Below are positions 15,720-25,016 of a DNA stretch of 64,000 nt, in pieces. The translations under genes and the position numbers were made by a program. Origin of the DNA: Paenibacillus radicibacter (GTDB lineage Bacteria > Bacillota > Bacilli > Paenibacillales > NBRC-103111); NCBI RefSeq assembly GCF_024721995.1, contig NZ_JANQBC010000001.1, positions 806,001 through 870,000 on the forward strand. Reading direction: 5' to 3'. Each line of letters starts with the position of its first letter. The stretch's first letter is position 1. The notes under the pieces are model-generated. The model was not told the origin of the DNA. It ran no database searches and saw only the letters and a program-made list of their open reading frames with translations.

Positions 15720-16895
15720 TTAAGTATGCGATATTGCTTGTGAGTCTTTACGATCGATCTGGACAAACCGTGCAAGCAGTAGTAACGCTCCCATACAAAG
15801 AACAGCCCCAATGATATATGGCATAGATACATGTAGTGTATATACCAATCCACCTAATAATGGCCCAACAATTCGACCTAAGGAATCCATCGATGAACTT
15901 AGACCTGTCGTAACCCCTTGTGCAACTTTCGTCTTCTGTGTAAGAAGTGAAGTGACACACGGACGAATAAGCGCATTACCCGCACCAAACACCGATAAAT
16001 AAATTGCAGCTGTCCATACGCTAGATGAGAATAGTAATAGAATAAATCCAAGTGCTGACAAAATTAAGCCAATAGCAATGACACGCTGTTCAGCCCCATT
16101 TTTCACCAATCTGCGAATGACTCCACCTTGAATAATAGCCCCCACAATACCGCTTACTAGGAACATTAGCCCAATATCAGTTGGTGTTGCCCCAATTTTT
16201 TGCATTTGAAAATATTGCAGAGTTGCTTCCAATCCCGCTAAAGTGAATGTCACAAAGAAAGATAATACATATAAATATTTTAATGACCCGGCAAAAGCTT
16301 TCCAACGTGATTCGCGAGGCTCACTACTGGATCTACGTGCCTCAGGCGGAAGTGATTCCTTCAGAACAATAAATGCAAAGAAGAACGATGCAAGTGCAAG
16401 ACCTGACGATACGAAGAACGGCACTTGATATCCGTATTGACTGAGTAAGCCACCGATAGCAGGCCCGAAGATAAAGCCTAAGCCGATGGACATTCCGACT
16501 AAACCCATGCCCTTCGTCCGATTCTCTGCCGTCGTAATATCTGCCACATAAGCAACCGCACAAGCTGTTGCAGCACCTGAGAACAATCCACCTAGAATAC
16601 GTGACACATACATGAGCCACAGATGGTCTTGTCCAATTGCAAAAACAAAGAAAGAGACTGCAAAACCGATCAAGCCAGTCAGAATAATGGGACGACGACC
16701 GATACGATCCGATAGCGCTCCCCAGAATGGCGACATTAAGAATGAAGAAAGTGAGTAAACAGACAGCAACATGAAATTGTGAAACTTGTCTGCCCCACTG
16801 TGTATGATGACCTCTGGCATAATCGGAATAATAACCCCAAAGCCAATGAAGATCGTCATGAGAAGCAGCATGATAACTCCCATTTGCTTATTCAT
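15720..16895 (-). CDS. MFS efflux transporter (multidrug or tetracycline-like type)
   Basis: 391 residues from the ATG at 16895 (GGAG ten bases upstream; an extension to 16937 lacks a site). Twelve hydrophobic segments are visible. The motif between helices 2 and 3, GALSDRIGRRPIILTGLIGF, is the MFS signature, and RILGGLFSGAATACAVAYVAD plus GLGFIFGPAIGGLLSQYGYQ are motifs of the drug:H+ antiporter-1 group (TetA, NorA, Bmr). The substrate is unknown. There is no regulator next to it; the decarboxylase gene is divergent. Confidence 0.88.
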   Translation of the reverse strand: MNKQMGVIMLLLMTIFIGFGVIIPIMPEVIIHSGADKFHNFMLLSVYSLSSFLMSPFWGALSDRIGRRPIILTGLIGFAVSFFVFAIGQDHLWLMYVSRILGGLFSGAATACAVAYVADITTAENRTKGMGLVGMSIGLGFIFGPAIGGLLSQYGYQVPFFVSSGLALASFFFAFIVLKESLPPEARRSSSEPRESRWKAFAGSLKYLYVLSFFVTFTLAGLEATLQYFQMQKIGATPTDIGLMFLVSGIVGAIIQGGVIRRLVKNGAEQRVIAIGLILSALGFILLLFSSSVWTAAIYLSVFGAGNALIRPCVTSLLTQKTKVAQGVTTGLSSSMDSLGRIVGPLLGGLVYTLHVSMPYIIGAVLCMGALLLLARFVQIDRKDSQAISHT

Positions 16896-17094
16896 TTGGT
16901 TGTAGCTCCTAACCTTATCTAAATGATTTCTGTTCATCGTACCACAATCTATTTTTAAATAACATGAACAACTCTAGAACATCTAAGGTAAACTATTTTT
17001 TGGAAAATAACTTGCATGTCGCCCCCTTTCTGCTATACTCAATTTGTTTGTTAAAAAATCACCAAGAATAAAGTAGAGAAGGGAAGATTTATTG

Positions 17095-18564
17095 ATGGAC
17101 CATAACCGTACTCCGCTTTTCTCCGCACTTCAAGATCATGCGAAGAAAAACCCATTGCAATTCCATATCCCAGGTCATAAAAAAGGGGTCGGCATGGACC
17201 CTGAATTCCGCGAATTTATTGGAAATAACGCCTTATCAATTGACTTGATTAATATAGCCCCACTGGATGATTTACATCAACCTACGGGTGTAATTGCAGA
17301 GGCGCAGCAGCTTGCTGCTGATGCGTTTGGCGCTGACCACACTTATTTTAATATTCAAGGAACAAGTGGTGCAATTATTACCATGATTATGTCGGTTTGT
17401 TCGGAAGGTGATAAGATCATCGTCCCGCGCAACGTGCATAAATCGATTATGGCTGCCATCATTTTTGCAGGTGCTAAACCTGTATTTATCTCCCCAGTTC
17501 GTGATAAGAACCTCGGGATTGACCATGGAATTACAACACGTGCTGTTCGCAAAGCATTAGAGAAGCATCACGATGCAAAAGCTGTACTTGTTATTAACCC
17601 AACTTATTATGGTGTCGTTACTCACCTTAAAGAGATCGTTGAACTCGTTCATTCTTATGACATTCCCGTACTTGTAGACGAAGCGCATGGTGTACTCACG
17701 CACTTCCACGACAAGTTGCCGATGTCTGCGATGCAAGCAGGTGCGGATATGGCGGCAACGAGTGTGCATAAGCTAGGCGGCTCATTAACCCAAAGTTCCG
17801 TACTAAATGTACAAGGACCACGTGTGAATACGAAGAGAATTCAGACAATTATGAGTATGCTTACAACAACATCAACATCTTACATTTTACTTGCTTCGCT
17901 CGATGCAGCTCGTCGTCAACTCGCAACTCGCGGATATGAAATCGCCGACAACGCGATTAAGCTTGCTGGATACGCAAGAGATGCCATTAACGAAATTCCA
18001 GGATTGTATTGCTTTGGTGAGGAGTTGCTGGGGCAAGAAGCTACTTATGCGTATGATCCAACTAAAGTGACCGTTCATGTGCGCCACCTTGGATTAACCG
18101 GATATGATGTGGAGAATTGGCTGCGTGATCGCTACAACATTGAAGTTGAAATGAGTGACATGTACAACATCCTGTGTTTAGTTACTTCAGGTGATCACAA
18201 AGAAAATATCGATACACTGCTTCAAGCACTGAAACAACTGTCTGACGAGCATATTGAGGACGCAAAGGCACATGAGCTTGTCGTAATCATTCCAGAAATT
18301 CCACAACTGTCCCTATCTCCGCGCGATGCATTTTACGGGGAAACAGAAGTTGTACCATTCAAAGAATCTGCTGGACGAATCATTGCAGAATTTATCTATG
18401 TGTATCCACCGGGGATTCCAATCTTGCTGCCAGGTGAAGTTATCTCCCAAAGCAATATCAACTATATTGTGGAGCATGTGGAAGTTGGACTTCCGGTTAA
18501 AGGTCCAGAAGATCGCTCTTGTGAATATGTGAAAGTCATCGTGGAGACGAAGGCAATCGACTAA
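17095..18564 (+). CDS. PLP-dependent Orn/Lys/Arg decarboxylase, arginine-decarboxylase-like
   Basis: 489 residues. The family core is clear: PLQFHIPGHKKG near residue 20, QGTSGAIITMIMSV, VDEAHGVLTHFHDKLP and the PLP-lysine motif ATSVHKLGGSLTQSS. The C-terminal domain ends in EFIYVYPPGIPILLPGEVIS, typical of the short biosynthetic SpeA/CAD-type enzymes of Bacillota that start polyamine synthesis. Arginine or lysine specificity cannot be told from sequence alone; SpeA is likeliest. The ATG at 17095 follows an in-frame TTG. The next gene starts 88 bases downstream in the same direction. Confidence 0.9.
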   Translation: MDHNRTPLFSALQDHAKKNPLQFHIPGHKKGVGMDPEFREFIGNNALSIDLINIAPLDDLHQPTGVIAEAQQLAADAFGADHTYFNIQGTSGAIITMIMSVCSEGDKIIVPRNVHKSIMAAIIFAGAKPVFISPVRDKNLGIDHGITTRAVRKALEKHHDAKAVLVINPTYYGVVTHLKEIVELVHSYDIPVLVDEAHGVLTHFHDKLPMSAMQAGADMAATSVHKLGGSLTQSSVLNVQGPRVNTKRIQTIMSMLTTTSTSYILLASLDAARRQLATRGYEIADNAIKLAGYARDAINEIPGLYCFGEELLGQEATYAYDPTKVTVHVRHLGLTGYDVENWLRDRYNIEVEMSDMYNILCLVTSGDHKENIDTLLQALKQLSDEHIEDAKAHELVVIIPEIPQLSLSPRDAFYGETEVVPFKESAGRIIAEFIYVYPPGIPILLPGEVISQSNINYIVEHVEVGLPVKGPEDRSCEYVKVIVETKAID

Positions 18565-18651
18565 TCAATATTGTCAAAGCACAGCCTAGAATGCTATGAT
18601 GTTACTATCTTTTTGGATCAAATTACCAAGTATGTAGGCAGGAGTGTTACC

Positions 18652-19071
18652 ATGAGTCAGAGTGCTTATATTCGGTTTGTCAATGGTTCTACGGCTCCAT
18701 CCATGACACTGGACGAGCTCAAAGAGCAGCTGAACGATTACCGTGAACAACTGTCCAAAACAGGTAAACAACTAGATTGGGAATACGAAGAAGCTGGATT
18801 TCCATACACCATCGAACAAAAACCTGAAGCAGAGGGCAAATGGTTTTATCTCAAAGGAACCGATAGACGATACAACTATATCGTTCTTGGTGTAGGCAGT
18901 CGTTTGGAGAACGATGCCGAAGTTCACTTTATTCAGATGGTGTTACCAGAAGATGCAACCCATGGAGACAAATCCAAAGGGAATGAATTCGGTAAACACT
19001 TAGCGAAAAAGTTCAAAGCGGAATTGCAATTATTTAATGGTCGTACCATGTACTTTAATCCACGTAAGTAA
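18652..19071 (+). CDS. DUF1885-like protein
   Basis: 139 residues from the ATG at 18652, which has AGGAG seven bases upstream; a longer frame to 18571 has no signal. The sequence SQSAYIRFVNGS, LSKTGKQLDWEYEEAGFPYT and KGTDRRYNYIVLGVG resembles what I recall of DUF1885, a small Bacillales family of unknown role. It is soluble with no cysteines. It follows the decarboxylase gene and probably shares its transcript, ending at a strong terminator. Confidence 0.65.
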   Translation: MSQSAYIRFVNGSTAPSMTLDELKEQLNDYREQLSKTGKQLDWEYEEAGFPYTIEQKPEAEGKWFYLKGTDRRYNYIVLGVGSRLENDAEVHFIQMVLPEDATHGDKSKGNEFGKHLAKKFKAELQLFNGRTMYFNPRK

Positions 19072-19075
19072 ACCC

Positions 19076-19116
19076 AAAAAAGCCCCGATCTTCCTGTAAA
19101 GGAAATTCGGGGCTTA
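19076..19116. terminator. Bidirectional terminator between the DUF1885-like and DUF1292 genes
   Basis: AAGCCCCGATCTTCCT pairs with AGGAAATTCGGGGCTT over a four-base loop, with A-run on the left and T-rich sequence on the right. Confidence 0.88.
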
Positions 19117-19120
19117 TTGT

Positions 19121-19432
19121 TTAGTTCGTTTCGCCGTCGTTAGCAACGATTTCTTCGTAAATCGCTACAACACGAGTCCACTCTTCTTCATCTTCGATAT
19201 TCACAAGGAAAGCATCGTCATCTTCTTCTTCAACGCGGAAAATAACACCATCAGCTTCAGGGTTATTGCGATCAAGCAGAACAGCATAAGCTTGGTCCTG
19301 TGACTCGAACGTATAAACCATCACCATTTCATGTTCCTTGCCTTCTTCATCCGTAACTATAAAGATATCTTCATCGTGCTCATGGTCGTGTTCACAGTCA
19401 GGGCCGTGTACGTGATCGTGTTTATCGCTCAT
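19121..19432 (-). CDS. DUF1292 family protein (YrzB-like)
   Basis: 103-residue, very acidic protein. The start is rich in His and Asp (SDKHDHVHGPDCEHDHEHDE), then the DUF1292 body: IFIVTDEEGKEHEMVMVYTF, QAYAVLLDRNNPEADGVIFRV and a final EEEWTRVVAIYEEIV. YrzB-type proteins usually sit beside ruvX-like genes; here the gene is alone. The His-rich leader could bind metal ions but is not part of the usual domain. Function unknown. Confidence 0.85.
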   Translation of the reverse strand: MSDKHDHVHGPDCEHDHEHDEDIFIVTDEEGKEHEMVMVYTFESQDQAYAVLLDRNNPEADGVIFRVEEEDDDAFLVNIEDEEEWTRVVAIYEEIVANDGETN

Positions 19433-19542
19433 GTCAGAACCTCATTTCTATCATCATATTAGGTATTCCAAGTAATCGTATCACTTTCCCATAAACAGGT
19501 CAAACGTAAACATAGCGGGAGAAATGACGATAGAATCCCACC

Positions 19543-20175
19543 TTATTGAGAAACAATGTTTTTCTCTGACACAACTGTAAAGTCATTCGATCCTGCTAAT
19601 TTCATGGATAACGTTAACTTATATGTCCCAGCTTCCGCAAAAGAGATGTTCGTCAATTTCATTGGATACCAGAATGATTCCCCTTGACTATTCACATCAT
19701 CTTCAAATGACTTCACATTATCTCCACTTGGAGTCAAGATCGATACCCGAATCGCAGAAACTTTTGTCTTGAGATTATCCACTTCGGCAAAAGCAACGAA
19801 ATCGATGATCTCCCCTTTTTTCACGACACCGAATGGTGACTTCAGTGTGTATTCCCCTGTTTTAGATTGAGTAACATCCTTCACGAGTGAAATATGTACA
19901 TTGGGTTTATATATATCGACAGTCTGATTCTCGCTGTCCCACTTCACCAACGCATGAAGCGAATCGGCAAGTGGACGTAGCGGCATCATAACAGCACCCT
20001 TCATCGATAACGCAGGTGCTTCGGAGTTGTTGAAATCCGTCTCCTTGTCGTTCACATTCACCTTAATTTTGTTATAGCCTTCAAATGTGCCCCACAGCGT
20101 CTGTGCTGCAACATCGACAGTACCCATCACAAGAGTGCCAAATAATATGAGGGCAAGTAAACGTCGAGCTTTCAT
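19543..20175 (-). CDS. Exported protein with copper-amine-oxidase N-terminal-like domain
   Basis: 210 residues. A signal peptide covers about 1-25 (LLALILFGTLVMGTVDVAAQ). Residues 30-100 carry the stalk domain called Cu_amine_oxidN1: IKVNVNDKETDFNNSEAPAL, MMPLRPLADSLHALVKWDSE, TVDIY. This is a wall or stalk module, and no oxidase domain is present. The rest is a beta-sandwich-like region (DFVAFAEVDNLKTKVSAIRV). Such proteins are common and uncharacterised in Paenibacillaceae. It stands alone on the minus strand. Confidence 0.75.
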   Translation of the reverse strand: MKARRLLALILFGTLVMGTVDVAAQTLWGTFEGYNKIKVNVNDKETDFNNSEAPALSMKGAVMMPLRPLADSLHALVKWDSENQTVDIYKPNVHISLVKDVTQSKTGEYTLKSPFGVVKKGEIIDFVAFAEVDNLKTKVSAIRVSILTPSGDNVKSFEDDVNSQGESFWYPMKLTNISFAEAGTYKLTLSMKLAGSNDFTVVSEKNIVSQ

Positions 20176-20262
20176 ATGATGAATTCCTCCTCTAAATAAT
20201 CTATTTCGTCGATAATCCGATAATTTTTATACTCCGAAATAGACTTAGAGTTGCGCATCAAT

Positions 20263-21144
20263 CTATAGATTACGTAAAAATTTCAACATCTTATTCGTAT
20301 ATTCAACTGGCTGCAATCGATATGTTCCCACATGCGGTGCATCTTGCGTACGCCAAAACTCGAATGTATTTGGGTGTGTTTGCCAGAGTTTTTCACTCTC
20401 TGATGAGGGAATCGCTTCATCTCCATCACTATGTACGAACAAAATCGGTCTTGGGAATATTCGATTTACAGCCTTGATTCCATCAACTTGCTTCTCTTTA
20501 ATTCCTGTTATTAACGGTAATATGACCATAATGAGCCATGTAAACGGAAATTTAGGCAGCCCCGACCAGTAAGACAAATTAGCACTCAGATAGCTTCTCA
20601 ATTGGCTAAACGGGCTATCTGCGATAACACCTGCTACACGCTTATCTTCAGCCGCTGCAAGTAATGAGGTCATAGCCCCCATAGAATATCCAACTAATAC
20701 AATGCGATGATGAGGAGCTTTACGACTCGCCCACTGAATTGCACCTAATAAATCTTGTTTTTCCATGTAACCAACTGTCGTCATCTTCCCGCCTGACTCT
20801 CCTGAATTTCGAAAATCAAACATCAGTACATCATAACCTTGCGAAATAATGGATTGTGCCAGAGATAGAATAGGAAGACCTTCTTCCAAGCGATTACCTG
20901 AATATCCATGTGCAAATACGACCGTTAACTCTTGCCGATTCTCGGACGCTTCCATATGCCAACCACTTAGTAAGACATCCCCTTCCTGCGAAGGGAACGT
21001 AACTTCACTATACGCCAGGCCATAATCTGAAGGCAGATTTGTTACCACTTTACGAATAGGGTGCGTGAGTTTTAAGCCTACCCATATGGCAGGCACGATA
21101 CATGCAACAACGACTAGCCCTATGACCCCAATTATCCAATACAT
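20263..21144 (-). CDS. Alpha/beta hydrolase with N-terminal membrane anchor
   Basis: 293 residues from the ATG at 21144, chosen because AGGTGGAG sits seven bases upstream. One N-terminal hydrophobic segment (MYWIIGVIGLVVVACIVPAI), then a hydrolase domain. FAHGYSGNRL is the oxyanion loop, LVGYSMGAMTSL the nucleophile elbow with serine, VIADSPFSQL follows, LFVHSDGDEAIP holds the acidic residue and DAPHVGTYRL the histidine. The substrate is unknown; a cell-surface esterase or peptidase role is possible. It is divergent from the metallo-hydrolase gene. Confidence 0.86.
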   Translation of the reverse strand: MYWIIGVIGLVVVACIVPAIWVGLKLTHPIRKVVTNLPSDYGLAYSEVTFPSQEGDVLLSGWHMEASENRQELTVVFAHGYSGNRLEEGLPILSLAQSIISQGYDVLMFDFRNSGESGGKMTTVGYMEKQDLLGAIQWASRKAPHHRIVLVGYSMGAMTSLLAAAEDKRVAGVIADSPFSQLRSYLSANLSYWSGLPKFPFTWLIMVILPLITGIKEKQVDGIKAVNRIFPRPILFVHSDGDEAIPSSESEKLWQTHPNTFEFWRTQDAPHVGTYRLQPVEYTNKMLKFLRNL

Positions 21145-21243
21145 ACGTTTACTCCACCTTATAATTACCATTTATTCACTGCAAAATAAGACCTATTAAT
21201 GATACAATTTGTACATAATTCCATAAATAAGTGAGGGACAACT

Positions 21244-22008
21244 GTGAACTATCAATTGCAAATGATTGGAACGGGCAGCGCCTTTTCCCGAAATTATTAT
21301 AATAACAATGCCTTAATTCGAACACCGAATTTCAAATTATTAATCGATTGTGGGGCAACGGCTGGTCGCGCACTACATCAACTTGGCTTATGCGTCTCCG
21401 ATATTGACGGCATCTTCATCACCCATATCCATGCCGATCATGTTGGGGGTTTGGAAGAATTCGCCTTTCAAAGTTACTATACTTTTAAGCGGCGAATCAA
21501 GTTATTTATACCAAAGACCCTTGCGGATACACTTTGGAATCATACATTAAAAGGTGGGCTTGAAGTCGAAGCTGAACAGTTGACCGAGCTAGGCAGTTAT
21601 TTTGATGTGATTCCTGTTGATGTGGGTACACCTGCGACAATTTGCGAAGGCCTTACCATCGAACCAATTCGCACCCAGCATATTACGGGTAAAGAGAGCT
21701 ACTCGCTTATAATCAATCAACATTTATTTTACAGTGCAGACACCATTTTTCTACCCGAATTCTTGATCGAAGAAATAGTTAACAATCGTAAATGTACGAC
21801 GATTCTGCATGAATGTCAGCTTGAAGGTGAGGGCCATGTCCATACGACATTGGAACAACTGATATCATTACCCGCTTCCCTACAATCAAGCATATATTTA
21901 ATGCATTACAGTGACGAAATGCCACAATATGTGGGTCGAACAGGTCGAATGACGTTTATCGAACAACAGCATATTTACACATTTTCTGACGGTAAATTGG
22001 TAAAATAA
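21244..22008 (+). CDS. MBL-fold metallo-hydrolase (RNase Z-like, YhfI type)
   Basis: 254 residues starting with a GTG that has AGGG upstream. MIGTGSAFSRNYYNNNALI at the N-terminus and the metal motif FITHIHADHVGGLEEFAF define a metallo-beta-lactamase fold of the RNase Z/ElaC branch. Later ligands are seen in LFYSADTIF, LHECQLEGEGHVHTTLEQL and LMHYSDEM. Whether it cuts tRNA 3' ends is doubtful; many such short paralogues are generic phosphodiesterases. It is a single gene 99 bases before the sensor kinase. Confidence 0.83.
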   Translation: MNYQLQMIGTGSAFSRNYYNNNALIRTPNFKLLIDCGATAGRALHQLGLCVSDIDGIFITHIHADHVGGLEEFAFQSYYTFKRRIKLFIPKTLADTLWNHTLKGGLEVEAEQLTELGSYFDVIPVDVGTPATICEGLTIEPIRTQHITGKESYSLIINQHLFYSADTIFLPEFLIEEIVNNRKCTTILHECQLEGEGHVHTTLEQLISLPASLQSSIYLMHYSDEMPQYVGRTGRMTFIEQQHIYTFSDGKLVK

Positions 22009-22107
22009 TAAAGTTTTTAACAAATTTCTTCCTTTTAGCAGGAATTATCTAACAATTGGAGAATCATTACGTGTTGCGATGAACGTCTGCTAATAGGGGG
22101 GGAAAAT

Positions 22108-23733
22108 TTGTTATTATACCTCGCTTTTTACGTGAATGTGGCTTTCCTTGTCATTACTTCGGTAGTCATGAAACTGACAAATGCGCCCATCCTTATGCTT
22201 CTAAGTGCATTATTGTTAGCATGGATTTTCCAGTTGAAGAACAAGAAAAGTTACATGGTACTGCTAAGATTGCTAGCTGTATGTTTGCTGCATTATCTGA
22301 CATTGTCTAACTGGTCCATTGTGCTGTACTTCTTGCTAATCTGGCGAGACATTGATTTTCTATCGACCCGAGCAAGACTGATCCTATCGTTTCTTGTTTA
22401 CTGTTTTTCTTATGAACTAATTTCTTTCCTGGTTGCCAGCGTACGTGTTCAACTAGCTTCACCTGCATTTCACATGGTATACAATGTTATATTTTTCGCG
22501 ACAACGATTATTCTGTTCCGATTCGTCCTACAATCTACGACACTCACACAAAAGCTGCATCTTGAAAAAAACCAATTGATTACCCAAGATCCACTCACAG
22601 GATTGTTTAACTACGAGGAGTACCATCGAAAGCTGGATAATCTTCTTAGTGCTGAGGCTTCGAATACCCTCTTAATCCTAATCGATTGTACAGATTTGAA
22701 GTCTATGAATACGACACAAGGCTTTCAAGCCGGTAACTTATTCTTACAGCAAGCTGCAGATATACTGAAAGAACTGTTCAAAGATGCACGCATTATTGCC
22801 CGCTACGGCGGAGATGAATTCGCCATCACCCTTCATTATGAAGATGAAATCGCCACGATCCGTAACGTTGAACAAAGCTTGAATGTGGAACTACCAAGTC
22901 GAATTGGCATGAACGTTACGTATGGGTTTGCGATGTCCCCTAAGAATGGTACGACGAAGGACGAATTGATCTCAGTTGCAGAAGGTAATCTTTTTAATAT
23001 GAAAAGAGAGATTTGGTTAAAGCGAGAAGAGAATATGCTTCGTTCTGAGAAGCTCAAAGTGGTTGGGGAATTAGCATCGGGAATGGCACATGAAATTCGA
23101 AATCCACTAACAACCATTAAGGGATTTCTGCAAATCTCTCAAGCCAATAATTATAATATTGAAAAATGGTTCCCACTCATCATGGCAGAAATTTCACGTA
23201 TGAATACGCTTACAGCTGAATTCCTTCAATTCTCCAAACCGCATGCAACTCAATTACAGCTGCTAAGTGTGCAAGATTGTATTCAACGTGTGATCTCATT
23301 AACGGAATCAGAAATTGTAAGGCTTGGGTATCAAATGAACTATATTTTACCGGACGAACCGCTTGAAATTATGATGGATGCAGATAAGATCCTTCAATTA
23401 ATGCTCAATCTCGTTAAAAACTGCTATGAAGCACTCACAGCCGATGGATTCGTTCTACTTCGTCTCTATGAATCGCAGCAAATGGCTGTCATTGAAGTGA
23501 TCGACAATGGAAAAGGCATTCCACATGATGCACTGGATAAAATTTTCCATCCATTCTACACGTCCAAAGCCAATGGTACTGGACTAGGTCTGTCCATCTG
23601 CCATAAAATTGTCCAAGAGCATGACGGCACCATAGAAGTCGAAAGTGTACAAGAAAAAGGAACCAAATTCACGATTCGGTTCCCTCTAGCCACTCCAACT
23701 TCTACTGCTCTTCCAATGCGAACGGCTAATTAA
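22108..23733 (+). CDS. Membrane sensor histidine kinase with internal GGDEF domain
   Basis: 541 residues from a TTG preceded by a G-rich ribosome site. Residues 1-145 hold about five hydrophobic segments. Residues 158-300 form a GGDEF domain: DPLTGLFNYEEYHRKL, then ARYGGDEFAITLHYE at 231-245, though the usual nucleotide-site Asp residues are partly replaced (DLKSMNTTQGFQAGN). A HisKA domain follows with the phosphorylation site SGMAHEIRNPLTTIKG (His about 328). The ATPase has N-box LVKNCYEAL, G1 DNGKGIP and G2 GTGLGLS. No response regulator gene is adjacent, so the partner is unknown. The last eight bases overlap the convergent GNAT gene. Confidence 0.88.
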   Translation: MLLYLAFYVNVAFLVITSVVMKLTNAPILMLLSALLLAWIFQLKNKKSYMVLLRLLAVCLLHYLTLSNWSIVLYFLLIWRDIDFLSTRARLILSFLVYCFSYELISFLVASVRVQLASPAFHMVYNVIFFATTIILFRFVLQSTTLTQKLHLEKNQLITQDPLTGLFNYEEYHRKLDNLLSAEASNTLLILIDCTDLKSMNTTQGFQAGNLFLQQAADILKELFKDARIIARYGGDEFAITLHYEDEIATIRNVEQSLNVELPSRIGMNVTYGFAMSPKNGTTKDELISVAEGNLFNMKREIWLKREENMLRSEKLKVVGELASGMAHEIRNPLTTIKGFLQISQANNYNIEKWFPLIMAEISRMNTLTAEFLQFSKPHATQLQLLSVQDCIQRVISLTESEIVRLGYQMNYILPDEPLEIMMDADKILQLMLNLVKNCYEALTADGFVLLRLYESQQMAVIEVIDNGKGIPHDALDKIFHPFYTSKANGTGLGLSICHKIVQEHDGTIEVESVQEKGTKFTIRFPLATPTSTALPMRTAN

Positions 23734-24172
23734 GTTTCTTCGTCATCCGAACATGTGGAATTCCTGCATCATCGAACGGCTCATCCGAAATCGTGGAGTA
23801 GCCGAGCTTATTGTAGAATACTTCAGCATGACATTGTGCATCTAATAGAGATTCCTCATAGCCTAACCCCTGCGCTTCATTCTCCATACCGAGTATCAGG
23901 CTGTTTCCTACCTTTAACCCTCGGTATTCCTTTAATACAGCTACGCGTTGCAGCTTAGCTGTATTTTCTTTGTAAGGAATCCATCTAGCAGCGCCCGCTG
24001 GTTTACCATCTACAAGGACAAGAGCATGATGAGCCGCGTCAGGTGTTACGTCATATTCATCATACTCTAGATCTTGTGGTACGCCTTGTTCAATGACAAA
24101 CACTTCTTTGCGAATATAAAAGCATTGCTGCAAATCTTCATCTGTCTTTACTTGTCTAAACTCAAGATTCAT
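23726..24172 (-). CDS. GNAT family N-acetyltransferase
   Basis: 148 residues from the ATG at 24172, which has GGGAGG upstream; an extension to 24214 is possible. It has CFYIRKEVFVIEQGVPQDLE near the N-terminus, a signature of ElaA/YjcF-like GNAT proteins, then AKLQRVAVLKEYRGLKVGNSLI for acetyl-CoA binding and AEVFYNKLGYS at the C-terminal motif. The substrate is unknown. The gene overlaps the end of the convergent kinase gene by eight bases. Confidence 0.87.
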   Translation of the reverse strand: MNLEFRQVKTDEDLQQCFYIRKEVFVIEQGVPQDLEYDEYDVTPDAAHHALVLVDGKPAGAARWIPYKENTAKLQRVAVLKEYRGLKVGNSLILGMENEAQGLGYEESLLDAQCHAEVFYNKLGYSTISDEPFDDAGIPHVRMTKKLN

Positions 24173-24259
24173 AGGTATGGCAACCTCCCTTTTTCTAGTG
24201 AACGTAGAGAACATTGTATCGCAATCACCAGAAGGCTGTCTATTGATCTTCTTTACGAA

Positions 24260-24820
24260 TTAATGAATCACACCGCATGCAATCCTTGCTCCTGAATTAC
24301 CTGCCGGATCTGTAATCATATCATCTGCCTTCTCATGAATAACTAGTGATGTTCCATCCGTTTTCATAAGTGAGTTGTTCGCATCTGGATTTAATGTTAC
24401 CATCTTCGTCACAAACTCAACAGCAGCATTTCCATTAGAATCTACAACTAAGTTAGGTAAATCACCGACATGCGGCCCCTTTGGATTCTTAAGCCCGTGA
24501 TGCTTACCATACGGATTGAAGTGTGAACCCGCAGAAGCAAAATCAGGTCCTTCGCACTTGCCTTTTTCATGGAAATGGATGCCATGTTCTCCTTGTGTTA
24601 GACCACTAACTGTTACTTTAACATGCACCCCGTCTTTTTCTTGTGAAAAATGGGCATCACCGATCTTCTCACCTTTACCATTCTTAACTTCCACATGGAC
24701 TGGAGCAATAACGCCGGGTTCATTCTTCACAGCTGCAAGAGCGGAAGTTGTACCCAAAGAGCTTACTCCTAATAAGATCACAGCTAGCGCTGCCTTCTTC
24801 TTGAACCAAACGTGCATCAT
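24260..24820 (-). CDS. sodC: Exported Cu/Zn superoxide dismutase
   Basis: 186 residues from the ATG at 24820 (GGAGG five bases upstream; a second ATG follows at once). A signal peptide spans about 1-24 (KAALAVILLGVSSLGTTSALA). The mature domain has the metal ligands: GIHFHEKGKCEGPDFASAGS (two His, then the disulfide Cys), HFNPYGKHHG, GPHVGDLPNL and VIHEKADD, with a final GNSGARIACGVI holding the second Cys and the catalytic Arg. It removes extracellular superoxide. Gene stands alone, divergent from the tRNA-Val promoter. Confidence 0.94.
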   Translation of the reverse strand: MMHVWFKKKAALAVILLGVSSLGTTSALAAVKNEPGVIAPVHVEVKNGKGEKIGDAHFSQEKDGVHVKVTVSGLTQGEHGIHFHEKGKCEGPDFASAGSHFNPYGKHHGLKNPKGPHVGDLPNLVVDSNGNAAVEFVTKMVTLNPDANNSLMKTDGTSLVIHEKADDMITDPAGNSGARIACGVIH

Positions 24821-24891
24821 ATTCGCCTCCACCAATAGTTTCCAAGTTGTATTATGTACCCAAAAGATGCTAATTATTCGTATGAAAACGG

Positions 24892-24921
24892 TTGACAATC
24901 CCTAGCATTTTTTGCTATCAT
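24892..24921 (+). promoter_or_regulatory. Promoter of tRNA-Val
   Basis: TTGACA at 24892-24897 and TATCAT at 24916-24921 with an 18-base spacer, ending 19 bases before the tRNA. Confidence 0.75.
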
Positions 24922-24940
24922 TCTCTTTGTAACTTCATAA

Positions 24941-25013
24941 GATCTGATAGCTCAGCCGGGAGAGCGCTATCTTGACAGGGTAGAGGTCGTGGGTTCGATC
25001 CCCGCTCAGATCA
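24941..25013 (+). tRNA. tRNA-Val (GAC anticodon)
   Basis: A 73-base cloverleaf: acceptor GATCTGA pairs with TCAGATC, the D arm is GCTC/GAGC, the anticodon stem CTATC/GGTAG holds the loop TTGACAG with anticodon GAC, and the T arm is GTGGG-TTCGATC-CCCGC. Discriminator A; CCA is not encoded. Its 3' half from base 24971 is also the left end of the integrated element, and the natural terminator now lies 2.5 kb away at 27504. Confidence 0.93.
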
Positions 25014-25016
25014 TAC
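24971..25016 (+). repeat. Left attachment site (attL), tRNA-Val 3' half
   Basis: 46 bases from the anticodon loop to three bases past the tRNA. The same sequence with one change (C to T in the T arm) occurs at 27456-27501. Confidence 0.88.

Noticed and set aside
19912-20260. Long-range CTATTTCG/CGAAATAG pairing upstream of the stalk protein gene
   Set aside because: Eight-base arms with a loop over 25 bases, AT-rich, and no terminator or operator features; likely chance.
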